Shown one piece after another: positions 45,562 to 54,137 of a stretch of DNA of 64,000 bases. The position numbers were made by a program, and so were the translations under genes. Source of the DNA: Actinoallomurus iriomotensis (GTDB taxonomy: Bacteria > Actinomycetota > Actinomycetes > Streptosporangiales > Streptosporangiaceae); assembly GCF_030269445.1 (NCBI RefSeq), contig NZ_BSTJ01000006.1, positions 62,001 to 126,000 of the forward strand. The letters are read 5' to 3'. Each line of letters begins with the position of its first letter. The stretch's first letter is position 1. Under the pieces are notes generated by a model, which had not been told where the DNA came from, searched no databases, and worked only from the letters and a program-made list of their open reading frames with translations.

Positions 45562-46398
45562 GTGTGGAAGAAGCGTAAGCCGGCCATCCAGATCAAGTCC
45601 CGCGACCAACTCGCGGTGATGCGGGAGGCCGGCCTCGTCGTCGGCCGCACTCTGCACCGGCTCACCGAGGAGGTGCGCCCGGGGATCACGACGGCCGACC
45701 TCGACGCCATCGCGGAAGAGTCGATCCGCTCCGCGGGCGCGACGCCGTCGTTCAAGGGCTACCAGGGTTTCCCCGCCACGATCTGCACGTCGGTGAACGA
45801 GGAGATCGTCCACGGCATCCCCAGCCCGGACAAGGTCCTGCGCGACGGTGACATCATCTCCATCGACTGCGGCGCCATCGTCGACGGCTGGCACGGCGAC
45901 TCCGCGGTGACGGTGCCGGTCGGCGAGATCACGCCCGAGCTGAAGCGGCTCCTCGAGATCTGCGAGGAGTCGATGTGGCGCGGCATCGGCGCCGGCCTGG
46001 TCGAGGCCCGGCTGAGCGACATCGGCCACGCGGTCGAGACATATGTGCGCGATCAGGGCGACTATGGCATCGTCGAAGAGTACGTCGGCCACGGGATCGG
46101 TACGCAGATGCACATGGACCCGCCGGTGCCCAACTACGGCGAGGCCGGGCATGGCCCCCGCCTCGCTGCCGGCATGTGCTTCGCGGTCGAGCCGATGGTC
46201 AACCTCGGGACGGCGGCGACCGTCCTGCTGGATGACGACTGGACGGTGGTGACCGGCGACGGTGCCCGCTCGGCGCACTTCGAGCACACCTTCGCGGTCA
46301 CCGAGGACGGCCCCTGGGTGCTCACCGCGCTCGACGGCGGTGCGTCCCACGGTTTCCTCAGCCGGGACGAGAGGATCAAGGATGGCGCTCAACCCTGA
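45562..46398 (+). CDS. map: Methionine aminopeptidase, type I
   Basis: A 278-residue enzyme that removes initiator Met. All five metal ligands are present: D102, D113, H177, E210, E241, and H84 for substrate. GTG 45562 (MWKKRKPAIQIKS) follows GGAGC. It overlaps the start of the next gene by 17 nt. Order secY-adk-map is typical of actinobacteria. Confidence 0.95.
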   Translation: MWKKRKPAIQIKSRDQLAVMREAGLVVGRTLHRLTEEVRPGITTADLDAIAEESIRSAGATPSFKGYQGFPATICTSVNEEIVHGIPSPDKVLRDGDIISIDCGAIVDGWHGDSAVTVPVGEITPELKRLLEICEESMWRGIGAGLVEARLSDIGHAVETYVRDQGDYGIVEEYVGHGIGTQMHMDPPVPNYGEAGHGPRLAAGMCFAVEPMVNLGTAATVLLDDDWTVVTGDGARSAHFEHTFAVTEDGPWVLTALDGGASHGFLSRDERIKDGAQP

Positions 46399-46819
46399 GA
46401 TGCGGGCCTCCGACGCCGACCGTGACCGGGTCGCGGCGGCGCTGAGAGAGCACTGCGCTCAGGGGCGCATCGACGTCGAGGAGCTGAACGAGCGGCTGGA
46501 AGGCGTCTACTCCGCGCGGACCCTCGGCGACCTGGAGAAGGTCACCGCGGATCTGCCCGAAGAGGACCTGTACGAGCTTCCCGTGCCGTCGTGGCGGCAG
46601 TCGACGCCGGCCCGCCGCATGGGCGGCGGGCTGTCCCTCCCGAACATGCGGGCGGGCTGGGCCACGTATGCCGGCGTGAACGTCGTGTGCATCGTGATCT
46701 GGCTGCTCACGGCGGTGTCCTCCGGAACCTGGTACCCCTGGTGGATTTGGGTGGCCGGGCCCTGGGGAGCGGTGATGCTCGCCGGACAGGCCTTCGGCAC
46801 CCGCGGCGACCGTCGCTGA
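46382..46819 (+). CDS. DUF1707 and transmembrane-segment protein
   Basis: A 145-residue protein. The N-terminal 60 residues are a DUF1707 (MRASDADRDRVAAALREHCAQGRI ... LEKVTADLP), a short helical domain frequent in actinobacterial membrane-linked proteins. The C-terminal half contains two hydrophobic segments (VVCIVIWLLTAV and WIWVAGPWGAVMLAG). Start ATG 46382 with GAGAGGATCAAGG, or ATG 46400, which matches the usual MRASDA start of the family. Role unknown. Confidence 0.8.
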   Translation: MALNPEMRASDADRDRVAAALREHCAQGRIDVEELNERLEGVYSARTLGDLEKVTADLPEEDLYELPVPSWRQSTPARRMGGGLSLPNMRAGWATYAGVNVVCIVIWLLTAVSSGTWYPWWIWVAGPWGAVMLAGQAFGTRGDRR

Positions 46820-46827
46820 CCGGTCCC

Positions 46828-47565
46828 TCACACGGGTGAGGGCGTCTCCTCCACCGGCCGGAAGTGAGTGACGGCGCTCATGCCGTCGATGAGGTGCAGC
46901 GCCAGGCCGGGTGGCGCGTCGGAGAGCGCGGGCCGGCCGCCGGGGTCGACGTGCAGCTGCCGGTACGTGCTGGGACAGGTCGTGGCGACCGTACCCGCGA
47001 AGGCGCGCACCGAGCCGGCGTGCACGTGCCCGGTGATGACGCGGACGACCTGCGGATGGCGGGCGATCACGTCGCCGAGCCGCTCGGGCCGCGCGTGACC
47101 CATGGCGTCGACCCAGCCGACCCCGACCTCGTACGGCGGGTGGTGCATCGCCACGACCGACGGTGTGCCGGGCTCCTCGGCGAGGGCGGCGTCCAGCCAC
47201 TCCGGATCCGACAGCGCACCGTCGTCCCGGCCCGGGATGGTGGAGTCGCAGCACAGCAGCCGTACGCCGGCCACGGTCACGGCGTAGTTCGCCGCGGGGA
47301 TCTCGGGGAAGGCCGCCAGCAGCGCGGCGACGTCGTCGTGGTTGCCGGGCAGCGGGTGCGCGGGGATCGGCAGGCGGGCGAGCTCGTCGCGCAGGAGCGC
47401 GTACTCCTCGGGGCGGCCGTGGTCGGCCAGGTCGCCGGTGAGGACCACCGCGTCGGGCGGGGTGGCGAGGGCGAGCAGCGTGGTCAGGGCGGTGCGCAGC
47501 GAGCGTACGCGGGTGGGGTCGTCGACGGTCAGGTGGAGATCGCTGAGTTGCGCGAGGATCGTCAT
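46828..47565 (-). CDS. Calcineurin-like metallophosphoesterase (CpdA/Icc type)
   Basis: A 245-residue cytosolic phosphodiesterase. Metal motifs are in order: DLH at 9-11, GDLADHG at 44-50, GNHD at 74-77, then HHPP and GHVH. This spacing matches class III cyclic nucleotide phosphodiesterases of the CpdA/Rv0805 group; the true substrate cannot be told from sequence. It is convergent with the DUF1707 gene and interrupts the spc-alpha arrangement, 8 nt from its neighbour's stop. Confidence 0.85.
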   Translation of the reverse strand: MTILAQLSDLHLTVDDPTRVRSLRTALTTLLALATPPDAVVLTGDLADHGRPEEYALLRDELARLPIPAHPLPGNHDDVAALLAAFPEIPAANYAVTVAGVRLLCCDSTIPGRDDGALSDPEWLDAALAEEPGTPSVVAMHHPPYEVGVGWVDAMGHARPERLGDVIARHPQVVRVITGHVHAGSVRAFAGTVATTCPSTYRQLHVDPGGRPALSDAPPGLALHLIDGMSAVTHFRPVEETPSPV

Positions 47566-47690
47566 GGCCCCCAGCCGACCACGCGGGGGCGGGAACCACC
47601 ATGGCCACTCGTACGTTGGGATTTCAGGAGGAGTGGCCCGGCCACGACGCCGGTCGGGTGAGGCCGGTCTGGTGGTGAATCCGCGCCGAT

Positions 47691-47720
47691 TTCACATTCT
47701 CGCGGCCGGTGACGTACACT
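47691..47720 (+). promoter_or_regulatory. Promoter of infA and the alpha operon
   Basis: TTCACA (47691-47696), an 18-nt spacer and TACACT (47715-47720), about 100 nt before infA and after an oppositely oriented gene, where a new promoter is required. Confidence 0.65.
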
Positions 47721-47820
47721 TCTGTGTCGGTCCTGTGTCGGCTCATGTCCGCATGCTCTGCGTGCCCGAGTGCCGCGAGGGCCGTTCTCCTGACGAACCG
47801 ATCAGTGAAGCGCGGAGGAC

Positions 47821-48042
47821 ATGCCCAAAAAAGAAGGGGCCATCGAGATCGAAGGCACCGTCGTCGAGTCTCTCCCGAACGCCATGTTCCGGGTTGAGCT
47901 GGACAACGGGCACAAGGTTCTCGCTCACATCAGCGGGAAGATGCGGATGCACTACATCCGGATCCTTCCCGATGACCGTGTGGTCGTTGAACTCAGTCCG
48001 TACGACCTCACCCGCGGCCGGATCGTCTACCGCTACAAGTAA
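47821..48042 (+). CDS. infA: Translation initiation factor IF-1
   Basis: A 73-residue OB-fold factor that occupies the A site during initiation. [23 protein letters not shown] and [16 protein letters not shown] are the family ends. ATG 47821 follows GGAGGA. Confidence 0.97.
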   Translation: MPKKEGAIEIEGTVVESLPNAMFRVELDNGHKVLAHISGKMRMHYIRILPDDRVVVELSPYDLTRGRIVYRYK

Positions 48043-48067
48043 GCAATACACCCACTGGGGTTGCCTT

Positions 48068-48089
48068 CCCCGCGTCTGGCAACGCGGGG
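48068..48089 (+). promoter_or_regulatory. Hairpin before rpmJ
   Basis: CCCCGCGT and ACGCGGGG form an 8-bp stem around CTGGCA in the 71-nt gap between infA and rpmJ. Possibly an mRNA processing or attenuation element. Confidence 0.4.
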
Positions 48090-48113
48090 GTGACCCTGTA
48101 TTGAGGAGACCCA

Positions 48114-48227
48114 GTGAAGGTCAAGCCGAGCGTCAAGAAGATCTGCAGCAAGTGCCGCGTCATCCGCCGGCACGGCCGGGTCATGGTCATCTGCGACGAC
48201 CCGCGCCACAAGCAGCGCCAGGGCTGA
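48114..48227 (+). CDS. rpmJ: 50S ribosomal protein L36, zinc-binding form
   Basis: A 37-residue protein read directly from the sequence: [14 protein letters not shown] ... [18 protein letters not shown] 48114 follows GAGGAG (48103-48108). The C11, C14, C27 and H32 set is that of the zinc-ribbon form. It lies between infA and rpsM, its usual place. The 148-nt gap to rpsM holds no gene. Confidence 0.96.
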   Translation: MKVKPSVKKICSKCRVIRRHGRVMVICDDPRHKQRQG

Positions 48228-48375
48228 CCTCTCAATAGGTACAGCTCAGCTCTAACAACATCATCGTTCCGCGGCTCCCTGACGGGAGCGACCCCCGGTC
48301 GGAGGCCGGGGCCCCAACCGGGCAGGTGGGGGTGCGGGGCGCAGACCTCCGTGAAACAGAAGGGAACTGCCCGAG

Positions 48376-48756
48376 ATGGCACGCCTCCTCGGCGTCGACC
48401 TCCCGCGCGAAAAGCGTCTCGAGGTCGCTCTTACCTACATCTTCGGCATCGGCCGCACCCGCGCGCTCGAGACCCTCAAGGAGACCGGCATCAGCGGTGA
48501 CCGCCGGGTCCACGAGCTCGGCGACGACGAGCTGATTCAGCTCCGCGACTGGATCGAGGCGAACTACCGGATCGAGGGCGACCTCCGCCGCGAGATCCAG
48601 GCCGACATCCGCCGCAAGATCGAGATCGGGTGCTACCAGGGCATCCGGCACCGCCGCGGGCTGCCGGTCCACGGCCAGCGCACGCAGACCAACGCCCGTA
48701 CGCGCAAGGGCAAGAAGAAGACCGTGGCCGGCAAGAAGAAGGCCGGCAAGAAGTAG
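48376..48756 (+). CDS. rpsM: 30S ribosomal protein S13
   Basis: A 126-residue head protein forming bridges to 50[27 protein letters not shown] start and the basic tail [26 protein letters not shown] 48376 follows AGAAGGGAA. Confidence 0.97.
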   Translation: MARLLGVDLPREKRLEVALTYIFGIGRTRALETLKETGISGDRRVHELGDDELIQLRDWIEANYRIEGDLRREIQADIRRKIEIGCYQGIRHRRGLPVHGQRTQTNARTRKGKKKTVAGKKKAGKK

Positions 48757-48820
48757 TCCGCCGCCCCGGTCCACGCGGCCGGGACGCCGGATCGACGACC
48801 TCCAGGAGACTTGAGAGCAG

Positions 48821-49222
48821 ATGCCGCCTAAGAGCCGCACCGGCGCCAAGAAGGTGCGCCGCAAGGAAAAGAAGAACGTCGCTCACGGGCACGCCCACAT
48901 CAAGAGCACGTTCAACAACACCATCGTCACGATCACGGACCCGATGGGCGCCGTGATCTCCTGGGCCAGCGCCGGCCACGTGGGCTTCAAGGGCTCGCGT
49001 AAGTCGACGCCGTTCGCCGCTCAGATGGCCGCCGAGGCCGCCGCGCGCCGCGCCATGGAGCACGGCATGCGCAAGGTCGACGTCTTCGTGAAGGGCCCGG
49101 GCTCGGGCCGCGAGACCGCGATCCGGTCGCTGCAGGCGACCGGCCTCGAGGTCGGTTCCATCCAGGACGTCACCCCGGTCCCGCACAACGGCTGCCGCCC
49201 GCCGAAGCGCCGCCGCGTCTGA
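48821..49222 (+). CDS. rpsK: 30S ribosomal protein S11
   Basis: A 133-residue platform protein: [21 protein letters not shown] and [18 protein letters not shown] are conserved. ATG 48821 after a GGAGACTTGAGAG region. Confidence 0.97.
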   Translation: MPPKSRTGAKKVRRKEKKNVAHGHAHIKSTFNNTIVTITDPMGAVISWASAGHVGFKGSRKSTPFAAQMAAEAAARRAMEHGMRKVDVFVKGPGSGRETAIRSLQATGLEVGSIQDVTPVPHNGCRPPKRRRV

Positions 49223-49238
49223 GTTAGGAAAGAGAGAG

Positions 49239-49868
49239 ATGGCTCGATACACCGGCGCGGACTGCAAGCTGTGCCGCCGCGAGAAGATGAAGCTGTTCCT
49301 CAAGGGCAGCAAGTGCGACGGGCCGAAGTGCCCGATCGAGATCCGGCCCTACCCGCCGGGTGAGCACGGTCGCGGCCGTCCCAAGGAGAGCGAGCACATG
49401 CTCCAGCTCCGGGAGAAGCAGAAGGCCCGCCGCATCTACGGGGTCCTCGAGGCCCAGTTCGTGAACTACTACAAAGAGGCGAACCGCCGTCAGGGCAAGA
49501 CGGGTGAGAACCTGCTGAGCCTGCTCGAGCGCCGCCTCGACAACGTGATCTACCGCGCCGGCTACGCCAAGAGCCGTGACATGGCCCGCCAGCTGGTGCG
49601 CCACGGTCACTTCCTGGTGAACGGCAAGAAGGTCGACATTCCGTCGTACCGCGTCAGCGAGCGGGACATCATCGAGGTCAAGGGCAAGAGCCTCGAGCAG
49701 ACCCCGTTCGTCGTGGCGAAGGCCGAGGCCGGCGAGCGTCCGGTCCCGGCATGGCTCGAGGTCGCGCCCGAGAAGATGCGCATCCTCGTGCACTCGCTCC
49801 CGGTCCGCCAGCACATCGACGCGCCGGTCCAGGAGCAGCTCATCGTCGAGTGGTACGCCAAGCGCTGA
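49239..49868 (+). CDS. rpsD: 30S ribosomal protein S4, zinc-finger form
   Basis: A 209-residue assembly-initiating protein. The N-terminus has four cysteines (C9, C12, C26, C31) forming the zinc finger of the C+ type; the S4 RNA-binding domain follows (RRLDNVIYRAGYAKSRDMARQLV). Placed before rpoA as in most bacteria; in several species S4 represses the alpha operon. GAAAGAGAGAG before ATG 49239. Confidence 0.96.
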   Translation: MARYTGADCKLCRREKMKLFLKGSKCDGPKCPIEIRPYPPGEHGRGRPKESEHMLQLREKQKARRIYGVLEAQFVNYYKEANRRQGKTGENLLSLLERRLDNVIYRAGYAKSRDMARQLVRHGHFLVNGKKVDIPSYRVSERDIIEVKGKSLEQTPFVVAKAEAGERPVPAWLEVAPEKMRILVHSLPVRQHIDAPVQEQLIVEWYAKR

Positions 49869-49966
49869 CGTACGACTCGGGCGGGCGTGCGCCACTGCGG
49901 CGTACGCCCGCCGAACGCAAGGTCGCGGCAGTCAAATAGCGGGCGCCGCGGGAAGGATGTTCTGAA

Positions 49967-50980
49967 ATGCTCATCGCACAGCGACCGACCCTCACCGAGG
50001 AGCAGGTCGACGAGTTCCGGTCCCGGTTCACCATCGAGCCGCTGGAGCCGGGCTTCGGCTACACCATCGGCAACTCGCTCCGCCGTACGCTCCTGTCCTC
50101 GATCCCGGGTGCCGCGGTCACCAGCATCCGCATCGAGGGCGTGCTGCACGAGTTCTCCACGATCCCGGGGGTCAAGGAGGATGTCACCGACATCATCCTG
50201 AACCTCAAGGAGCTCGTCGTCTCCTCCGAGCACGACGAGCCGGTCGTGATGTACCTCCGCAAGCAGGGGCCCGGTGACGTCACCGCCGCCGACATCGCGC
50301 CGCCGGCCGGTGTCGAGGTGCACAACCCCGAGCTGCACATCGCCACGCTGAACAACAAGGCGAAGCTGGAGATGGAGCTCACCGTCGAGCGTGGCCGAGG
50401 CTACGTCTCCGCGGCGCAGAACAAGCAGCCGGGCCAGGAGATCGGGCGGGTGCCGATCGACTCGATCTACTCGCCGGTCCTGAAGGTCACCTACAAGGTC
50501 GAGGCGACGCGTGTCGAGCAGCGCACCGACTTCGACCGGCTGATCGTCGACGTCGAGACCAAGCCCGCGATGCTGCCGCGCGACGCGGTGGCGAGCGCCG
50601 GCAAGACGCTCGTCGAGCTGTTCGGGCTGGCGCGCGAGCTCAACGTCGAGGCCGAGGGCATCGACATGGGCCCGTCCCCGACGGACGCCGCGCTCGCCGC
50701 GGACCTGGCACTGCCGATCGAGGAGCTCAACCTCACGGTCCGGTCCTACAACTGCCTCAAGCGCGAGGGCATCCACACCGTGGGTGAGCTCGTGGCGCGC
50801 AGCGAGCAGGACCTGCTCGATATAAGGAATTTCGGCGCCAAGTCCATCGAAGAGGTCAAGCAGAAGCTCAACGACATGGGCCTCACGCTGAAGGACTCCC
50901 CGCCCGGGTTCGACCCGACCGCAGCGGCGGACGCCTACGGCGACGAGGACCAGAGCTACGCCGAGACCGAGCAGTACTGA
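49967..50980 (+). CDS. rpoA: RNA polymerase alpha subunit
   Basis: A 337-residue subunit. The N-terminal dimerisation domain ([28 protein letters not shown]) nucleates RNAP assembly; after a linker the C-terminal domain ([20 protein letters not shown] ... [13 protein letters not shown]) contacts UP elements and activators. ATG 49967 after GGAAGGA. A GGGCGGC/GCCGCCC hairpin (50991-51016) lies in the gap before rplQ. Confidence 0.98.
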   Translation: MLIAQRPTLTEEQVDEFRSRFTIEPLEPGFGYTIGNSLRRTLLSSIPGAAVTSIRIEGVLHEFSTIPGVKEDVTDIILNLKELVVSSEHDEPVVMYLRKQGPGDVTAADIAPPAGVEVHNPELHIATLNNKAKLEMELTVERGRGYVSAAQNKQPGQEIGRVPIDSIYSPVLKVTYKVEATRVEQRTDFDRLIVDVETKPAMLPRDAVASAGKTLVELFGLARELNVEAEGIDMGPSPTDAALAADLALPIEELNLTVRSYNCLKREGIHTVGELVARSEQDLLDIRNFGAKSIEEVKQKLNDMGLTLKDSPPGFDPTAAADAYGDEDQSYAETEQY

Positions 50981-51107
50981 TCATCTGGGTGGGCGGCTCC
51001 GATCGCGGGGCCGCCCGCTCGTCGATACGCGGCGGGGTGATCGCCCCGCCGGACCGACGCCGGTACCTCGTACGGCCGGCGCGGGTTGAAAAAGGAGAGA
51101 AGCACTC

Positions 51108-51635
51108 ATGCCCCAGCCCACCAAGGGCCCTCGTCTCGGCGGCAGCCCCTCGCACCAGCGGCTGATCCTGGCGAACCTCGCCACCGCGCTGTTCGAGCAC
51201 GGCCGCATCACGACGACCGAGGCCAAGGCCCGGCGGTTGCGGCCGCTGGCGGAGAAGCTCATCACCAAGGCCAAGCGCGGTGACCTCGCCGCGCGGCGCC
51301 AGGTCCTCACCGTCGTGCAGGACAAGGGCGTCGTCCACACGCTGTTCACCGAGATCGGCCCGCGCTTCGAGAACCGCCCCGGCGGTTACACGCGGATCAC
51401 CAAGCTCGGCCCGCGCAAGGGCGACAGCGCTCCGATGGCCCTGATCGAGCTGGTCGACGAGCCGATCGGGGCCGTGACCACCAGCCGTCCGGCACCGGCC
51501 GCCGAGGCCGCCACGACCGAGGAGCCGGCCGCCGAGGCCGAGACCCCGGCCGAGGAGCCGGCCGCCGTCGAGGCCGAGGAGCCGCAGGACAGCGCTCCGG
51601 CCGAGGCAGCAGACGAGGCCGAGGACAAGAAGTAA
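51108..51635 (+). CDS. rplQ: 50S ribosomal protein L17 with acidic tail
   Basis: A 175-residue protein. The first 120 residues are standard L17 ([25 protein letters not shown] ... [15 protein letters not shown]). The last 50 are Ala/Glu/Pro-rich and acidic, an extension common in actinobacteria. AAAGGAGAG before ATG 51108. Followed by a strong terminator, although truA lies close behind. Confidence 0.96.
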   Translation: MPQPTKGPRLGGSPSHQRLILANLATALFEHGRITTTEAKARRLRPLAEKLITKAKRGDLAARRQVLTVVQDKGVVHTLFTEIGPRFENRPGGYTRITKLGPRKGDSAPMALIELVDEPIGAVTTSRPAPAAEAATTEEPAAEAETPAEEPAAVEAEEPQDSAPAEAADEAEDKK

Positions 51636-51649
51636 CCCACGCTTGGTCC

Positions 51650-51689
51650 CGAGCCCGCCGTGCCCTACGGGACGGCGGGCTCGATCTTT
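51650..51689 (+). terminator. Terminator after rplQ
   Basis: CGAGCCCGCCGT pairs perfectly with ACGGCGGGCTCG over 12 bp around a 10-nt loop, followed by ATCTTT. Confidence 0.85.
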
Positions 51690-51771
51690 GGGAGAGTTGT
51701 GGAATGGCCAGGACACGGAGAGCATGGACACGGGGTCACCGCCGAATGATGGCACCCGAGGGGCAACCGAC

Positions 51772-52659
51772 ATGGACGAACGCCCACCCGAGCCGTCTCC
51801 TGATGCCATGACCGCTCTCGTACGACTCCGGCTCGACATCGGTTACGACGGGTCGGACTTCGCGGGCTGGGCCCGCCAGCCCAACCAGCGGACGGTGCAG
51901 GGCGTCATCGAAGAGGCTCTGGGACGCGTGCTCCGCCTGGACCCGCCGCCGGTGCTGACCGTGGCGGGCCGTACGGACGCCGGTGTGCACGCCCGCGGCC
52001 AGGTGGCGCACGTCGTCGTACCGGTCGCGGCCTACCACCCGGTCACCGGCACCCTGCCGCGTCGCCTCGCGGGCGTGCTGCCCTCCGACATCCGGATCTG
52101 GCGCATCGGCCAGGCCCCGGAGGGCTTCGACGCGCGGTTCTCGGCGCTGTCGCGGCGCTACGCGTACCGGGTGTGCGACAACCCGATCGGCGTCGACCCG
52201 ATGCGCCGGCACGAGGTGCTGTGGCACCCGCGGCCGCTCGATCTCGACCGGATGAACGCCGCGGCGGCGCTGCTGCTCGGCGAGAACGACTTCGCGGCGT
52301 ACTGCCGCCGCCGTGAGGGCGCCACGACCATCCGCCGGCTGCTGCGCTGCGACTGGGCTCGCGAGGCCGGCAACATCGCCGTCGCGACCATCGTGGCGGA
52401 CGCGTTCTGCCACTCGATGGTGCGGGCGCTGGTCGGCGCGCTGATCTCGGTCGGCGACAGCCGCCGTCCCATCGAGTGGCCGGCCGAGGTGCTCGCCGGC
52501 CGGCAGCGTGACTCCGCCGTGCAGGTGCTCCCGCCGTACGGGCTGTCGCTGGAAGAGGTCACGTATCCGGACGCCGCGCACCTGGCCGACCGGGCCCAGG
52601 AGACGCGCCGCATCCGCGTCCTCGGCGGCATCACCCCGGAGGAACGCCACGCGAGTTAG
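51772..52659 (+). CDS. truA: tRNA pseudouridine(38-40) synthase
   Basis: Modifies U38-U40 in the anticodon arm of tRNA. The catalytic Asp is in [32 protein letters not shown] and the C-terminal [17 protein letters not shown] core are conserved. The start is uncertain: ATG 51772 (GAGGGG upstream, 295 residues) is used, ATG 51808 ([15 protein letters not shown]) is closest to the conserved domain, ATG 51724 is longer. The stop codon TAG overlaps the edge of an inverted repeat. Confidence 0.92.
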   Translation: MDERPPEPSPDAMTALVRLRLDIGYDGSDFAGWARQPNQRTVQGVIEEALGRVLRLDPPPVLTVAGRTDAGVHARGQVAHVVVPVAAYHPVTGTLPRRLAGVLPSDIRIWRIGQAPEGFDARFSALSRRYAYRVCDNPIGVDPMRRHEVLWHPRPLDLDRMNAAAALLLGENDFAAYCRRREGATTIRRLLRCDWAREAGNIAVATIVADAFCHSMVRALVGALISVGDSRRPIEWPAEVLAGRQRDSAVQVLPPYGLSLEEVTYPDAAHLADRAQETRRIRVLGGITPEERHAS

Positions 52660-52738
52660 GGCCTGTCTCAAAGCCCCGCTGTCCTACTGCGCGGCGTCCA
52701 GGCCGCTCGCTACGGACGGGGACTTTGAGACAGGCCCT
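52658..52738. repeat. 81-bp element with 16-bp perfect inverted ends
   Basis: AGGGCCTGTCTCAAAG (52658-52673) is the exact complement of CTTTGAGACAGGCCCT (52723-52738), extended inward by CCCCG/CGGGG with one bulge. It fills the gap between convergent truA and a DUF1707 gene and includes the last two bases of the truA stop codon. It could be a bidirectional terminator or a MITE. No target-site duplication is apparent. Confidence 0.7.
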
Positions 52739-52743
52739 CGGGC

Positions 52744-53274
52744 TCAACGCCGCGCGTGGCGGATCCTCAGCCGTCCGAACCCCATGCTCCCGGAGATCCG
52801 GATCTTCGGGCCGCCGGAGCTCCGCCGGGGTTTGTAACGCGAGTCCTTCCACCCGGTGTGCAGGCCCTCGACGTCGACGATCGCGTCGCGAGGCACCGTG
52901 ATCTTCGCCCGGCCGGTGCCGAGCCGCAGCTCGATGTCGACCACCGGATGCTCGATGACCGCGTGGGACAGGTCCAGGTGGACCCTTCCGAACGCGGACT
53001 CGACCTTGAGGGTCCGGGGGACCCGCCATGCGCCGCGCCGCCGGATCCGGCCGCCGAAGGCGGCGATCGTGGACGGGTCCTCCTTCGGGAGGGAGGCCAG
53101 AGCCGTCTCGAGCTCGTCCCGCGTCCTGGCGGTCAGGACCTGGTGGAGGCGCTCGTCCATCTCCTCGTGGGAGAGGTGCCCTTCGGCGTAGGCGTCCTGG
53201 AGGCGCCGCACGGCCACGTCGCGGTCGTCTTCGCCGACGGAGGGCGGCGGGTCTTCCGGCAGGGGAGCCACCAC
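52744..53274 (-). CDS. DUF1707 protein with LiaF-like C-terminal part
   Basis: A 176-residue protein. DUF1707 lies at about 18-68 (DRDVAVRRLQDAYAEGHLSHEEMDERLHQV). The C-terminal part (VESAFGRVHLDLSHAVIEHP, DIELRLGTGRAKITVPRDAIVDVEG) is a beta-rich repeat like the LiaF/YvqF 'cell wall-active antibiotics response' domain. There is no transmembrane helix. GTG 53274 is the first codon; no good ribosome site is seen. A role in envelope-stress signalling is only inferred from the domain. Confidence 0.75.
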   Translation of the reverse strand: MVAPLPEDPPPSVGEDDRDVAVRRLQDAYAEGHLSHEEMDERLHQVLTARTRDELETALASLPKEDPSTIAAFGGRIRRRGAWRVPRTLKVESAFGRVHLDLSHAVIEHPVVDIELRLGTGRAKITVPRDAIVDVEGLHTGWKDSRYKPRRSSGGPKIRISGSMGFGRLRIRHARR

Positions 53275-53347
53275 GCCATCGTAGAGCCGTCACGGCGACC
53301 TTCCCGGACCCCGCGCACCTGTCTCCTCACGGTCCGATAATGGGCGC

Positions 53348-54052
53348 GTGCCCGATCTCGCGAGTTCTGACTTCTGGCTGGGAATGATCGGCGGGCTCTT
53401 GCTCAACTTGTTGGCGAGCGAAGTCTATGACCGGTCTCCGCGACTGGCGCGGAGGGTCGCGCGTCGGTCGGCGCGGTTCCGCTTCTTCCATCCGGGCAAG
53501 GCGCAGACATACGGCGAGGAGTACGCCGGCCGGATCGACCGGATGTCTCCTGGGAACCTCGGCAAGCTGGTCGTAGGGTTCGGGTTCTGGCTGGACGCGG
53601 TCCTGGCACGAGCGGGTATGGCGGGGTACACGCCCTTCAGCCGAGCGGACAACGTCGCCAGGTATCTCGAGGACGCGGCACGGTACGCCCAGCGCGTCAC
53701 CCGGGGCATCGGGGGGGCGCGCGTCAGGGTCGACGCCGTCGACCCCGATGCCATGACCCGGTTCGCCGCCGAGCTGAGGCGTACGGCGGACCTCGCCCTG
53801 GATCTCGCGGGGTGCATCGACGACACCGATCCCCAGGACTGTGAACCTCGTGTGGGGGAACTCCTACGTGCGATCACCGAGTTCCAGGATCGCCTGCACG
53901 CCGAGGACCTGGCGACCCGGACGCTGGTCGCCGCCAATCCCCGCTCGGGGGTGAGCCGCAGTGTGGGCGAGGACCGGCAGCTCACCGTCAGCCTTCGGGC
54001 GGCCCGTCATCATGCCGAGGAACTCGCCCAGGAGGTGGCGTCGGCACACTGA
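53348..54052 (+). CDS. Protein of unknown function, N-terminal hydrophobic segment
   Basis: A 234-residue protein starting at GTG 53348. One hydrophobic stretch near the N-terminus (FWLGMIGGLLLNLLASEV) could anchor it. The rest is helical and charged, with an Arg-rich patch (RLARRVARRSARFRFF). I recognise no family. Codon use matches its neighbours, so it is likely a real gene; it stands alone between minus-strand genes. Confidence 0.55.
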   Translation: MPDLASSDFWLGMIGGLLLNLLASEVYDRSPRLARRVARRSARFRFFHPGKAQTYGEEYAGRIDRMSPGNLGKLVVGFGFWLDAVLARAGMAGYTPFSRADNVARYLEDAARYAQRVTRGIGGARVRVDAVDPDAMTRFAAELRRTADLALDLAGCIDDTDPQDCEPRVGELLRAITEFQDRLHAEDLATRTLVAANPRSGVSRSVGEDRQLTVSLRAARHHAEELAQEVASAH

Positions 54053-54137
54053 TCCGAACGCCGTGCGTCTCCGCCGGTGGCGATCCGCCCGCGCACCGGC
54101 GGACGGGTCGCCTACCGCGCCCTCGTACCCGTGGTGG

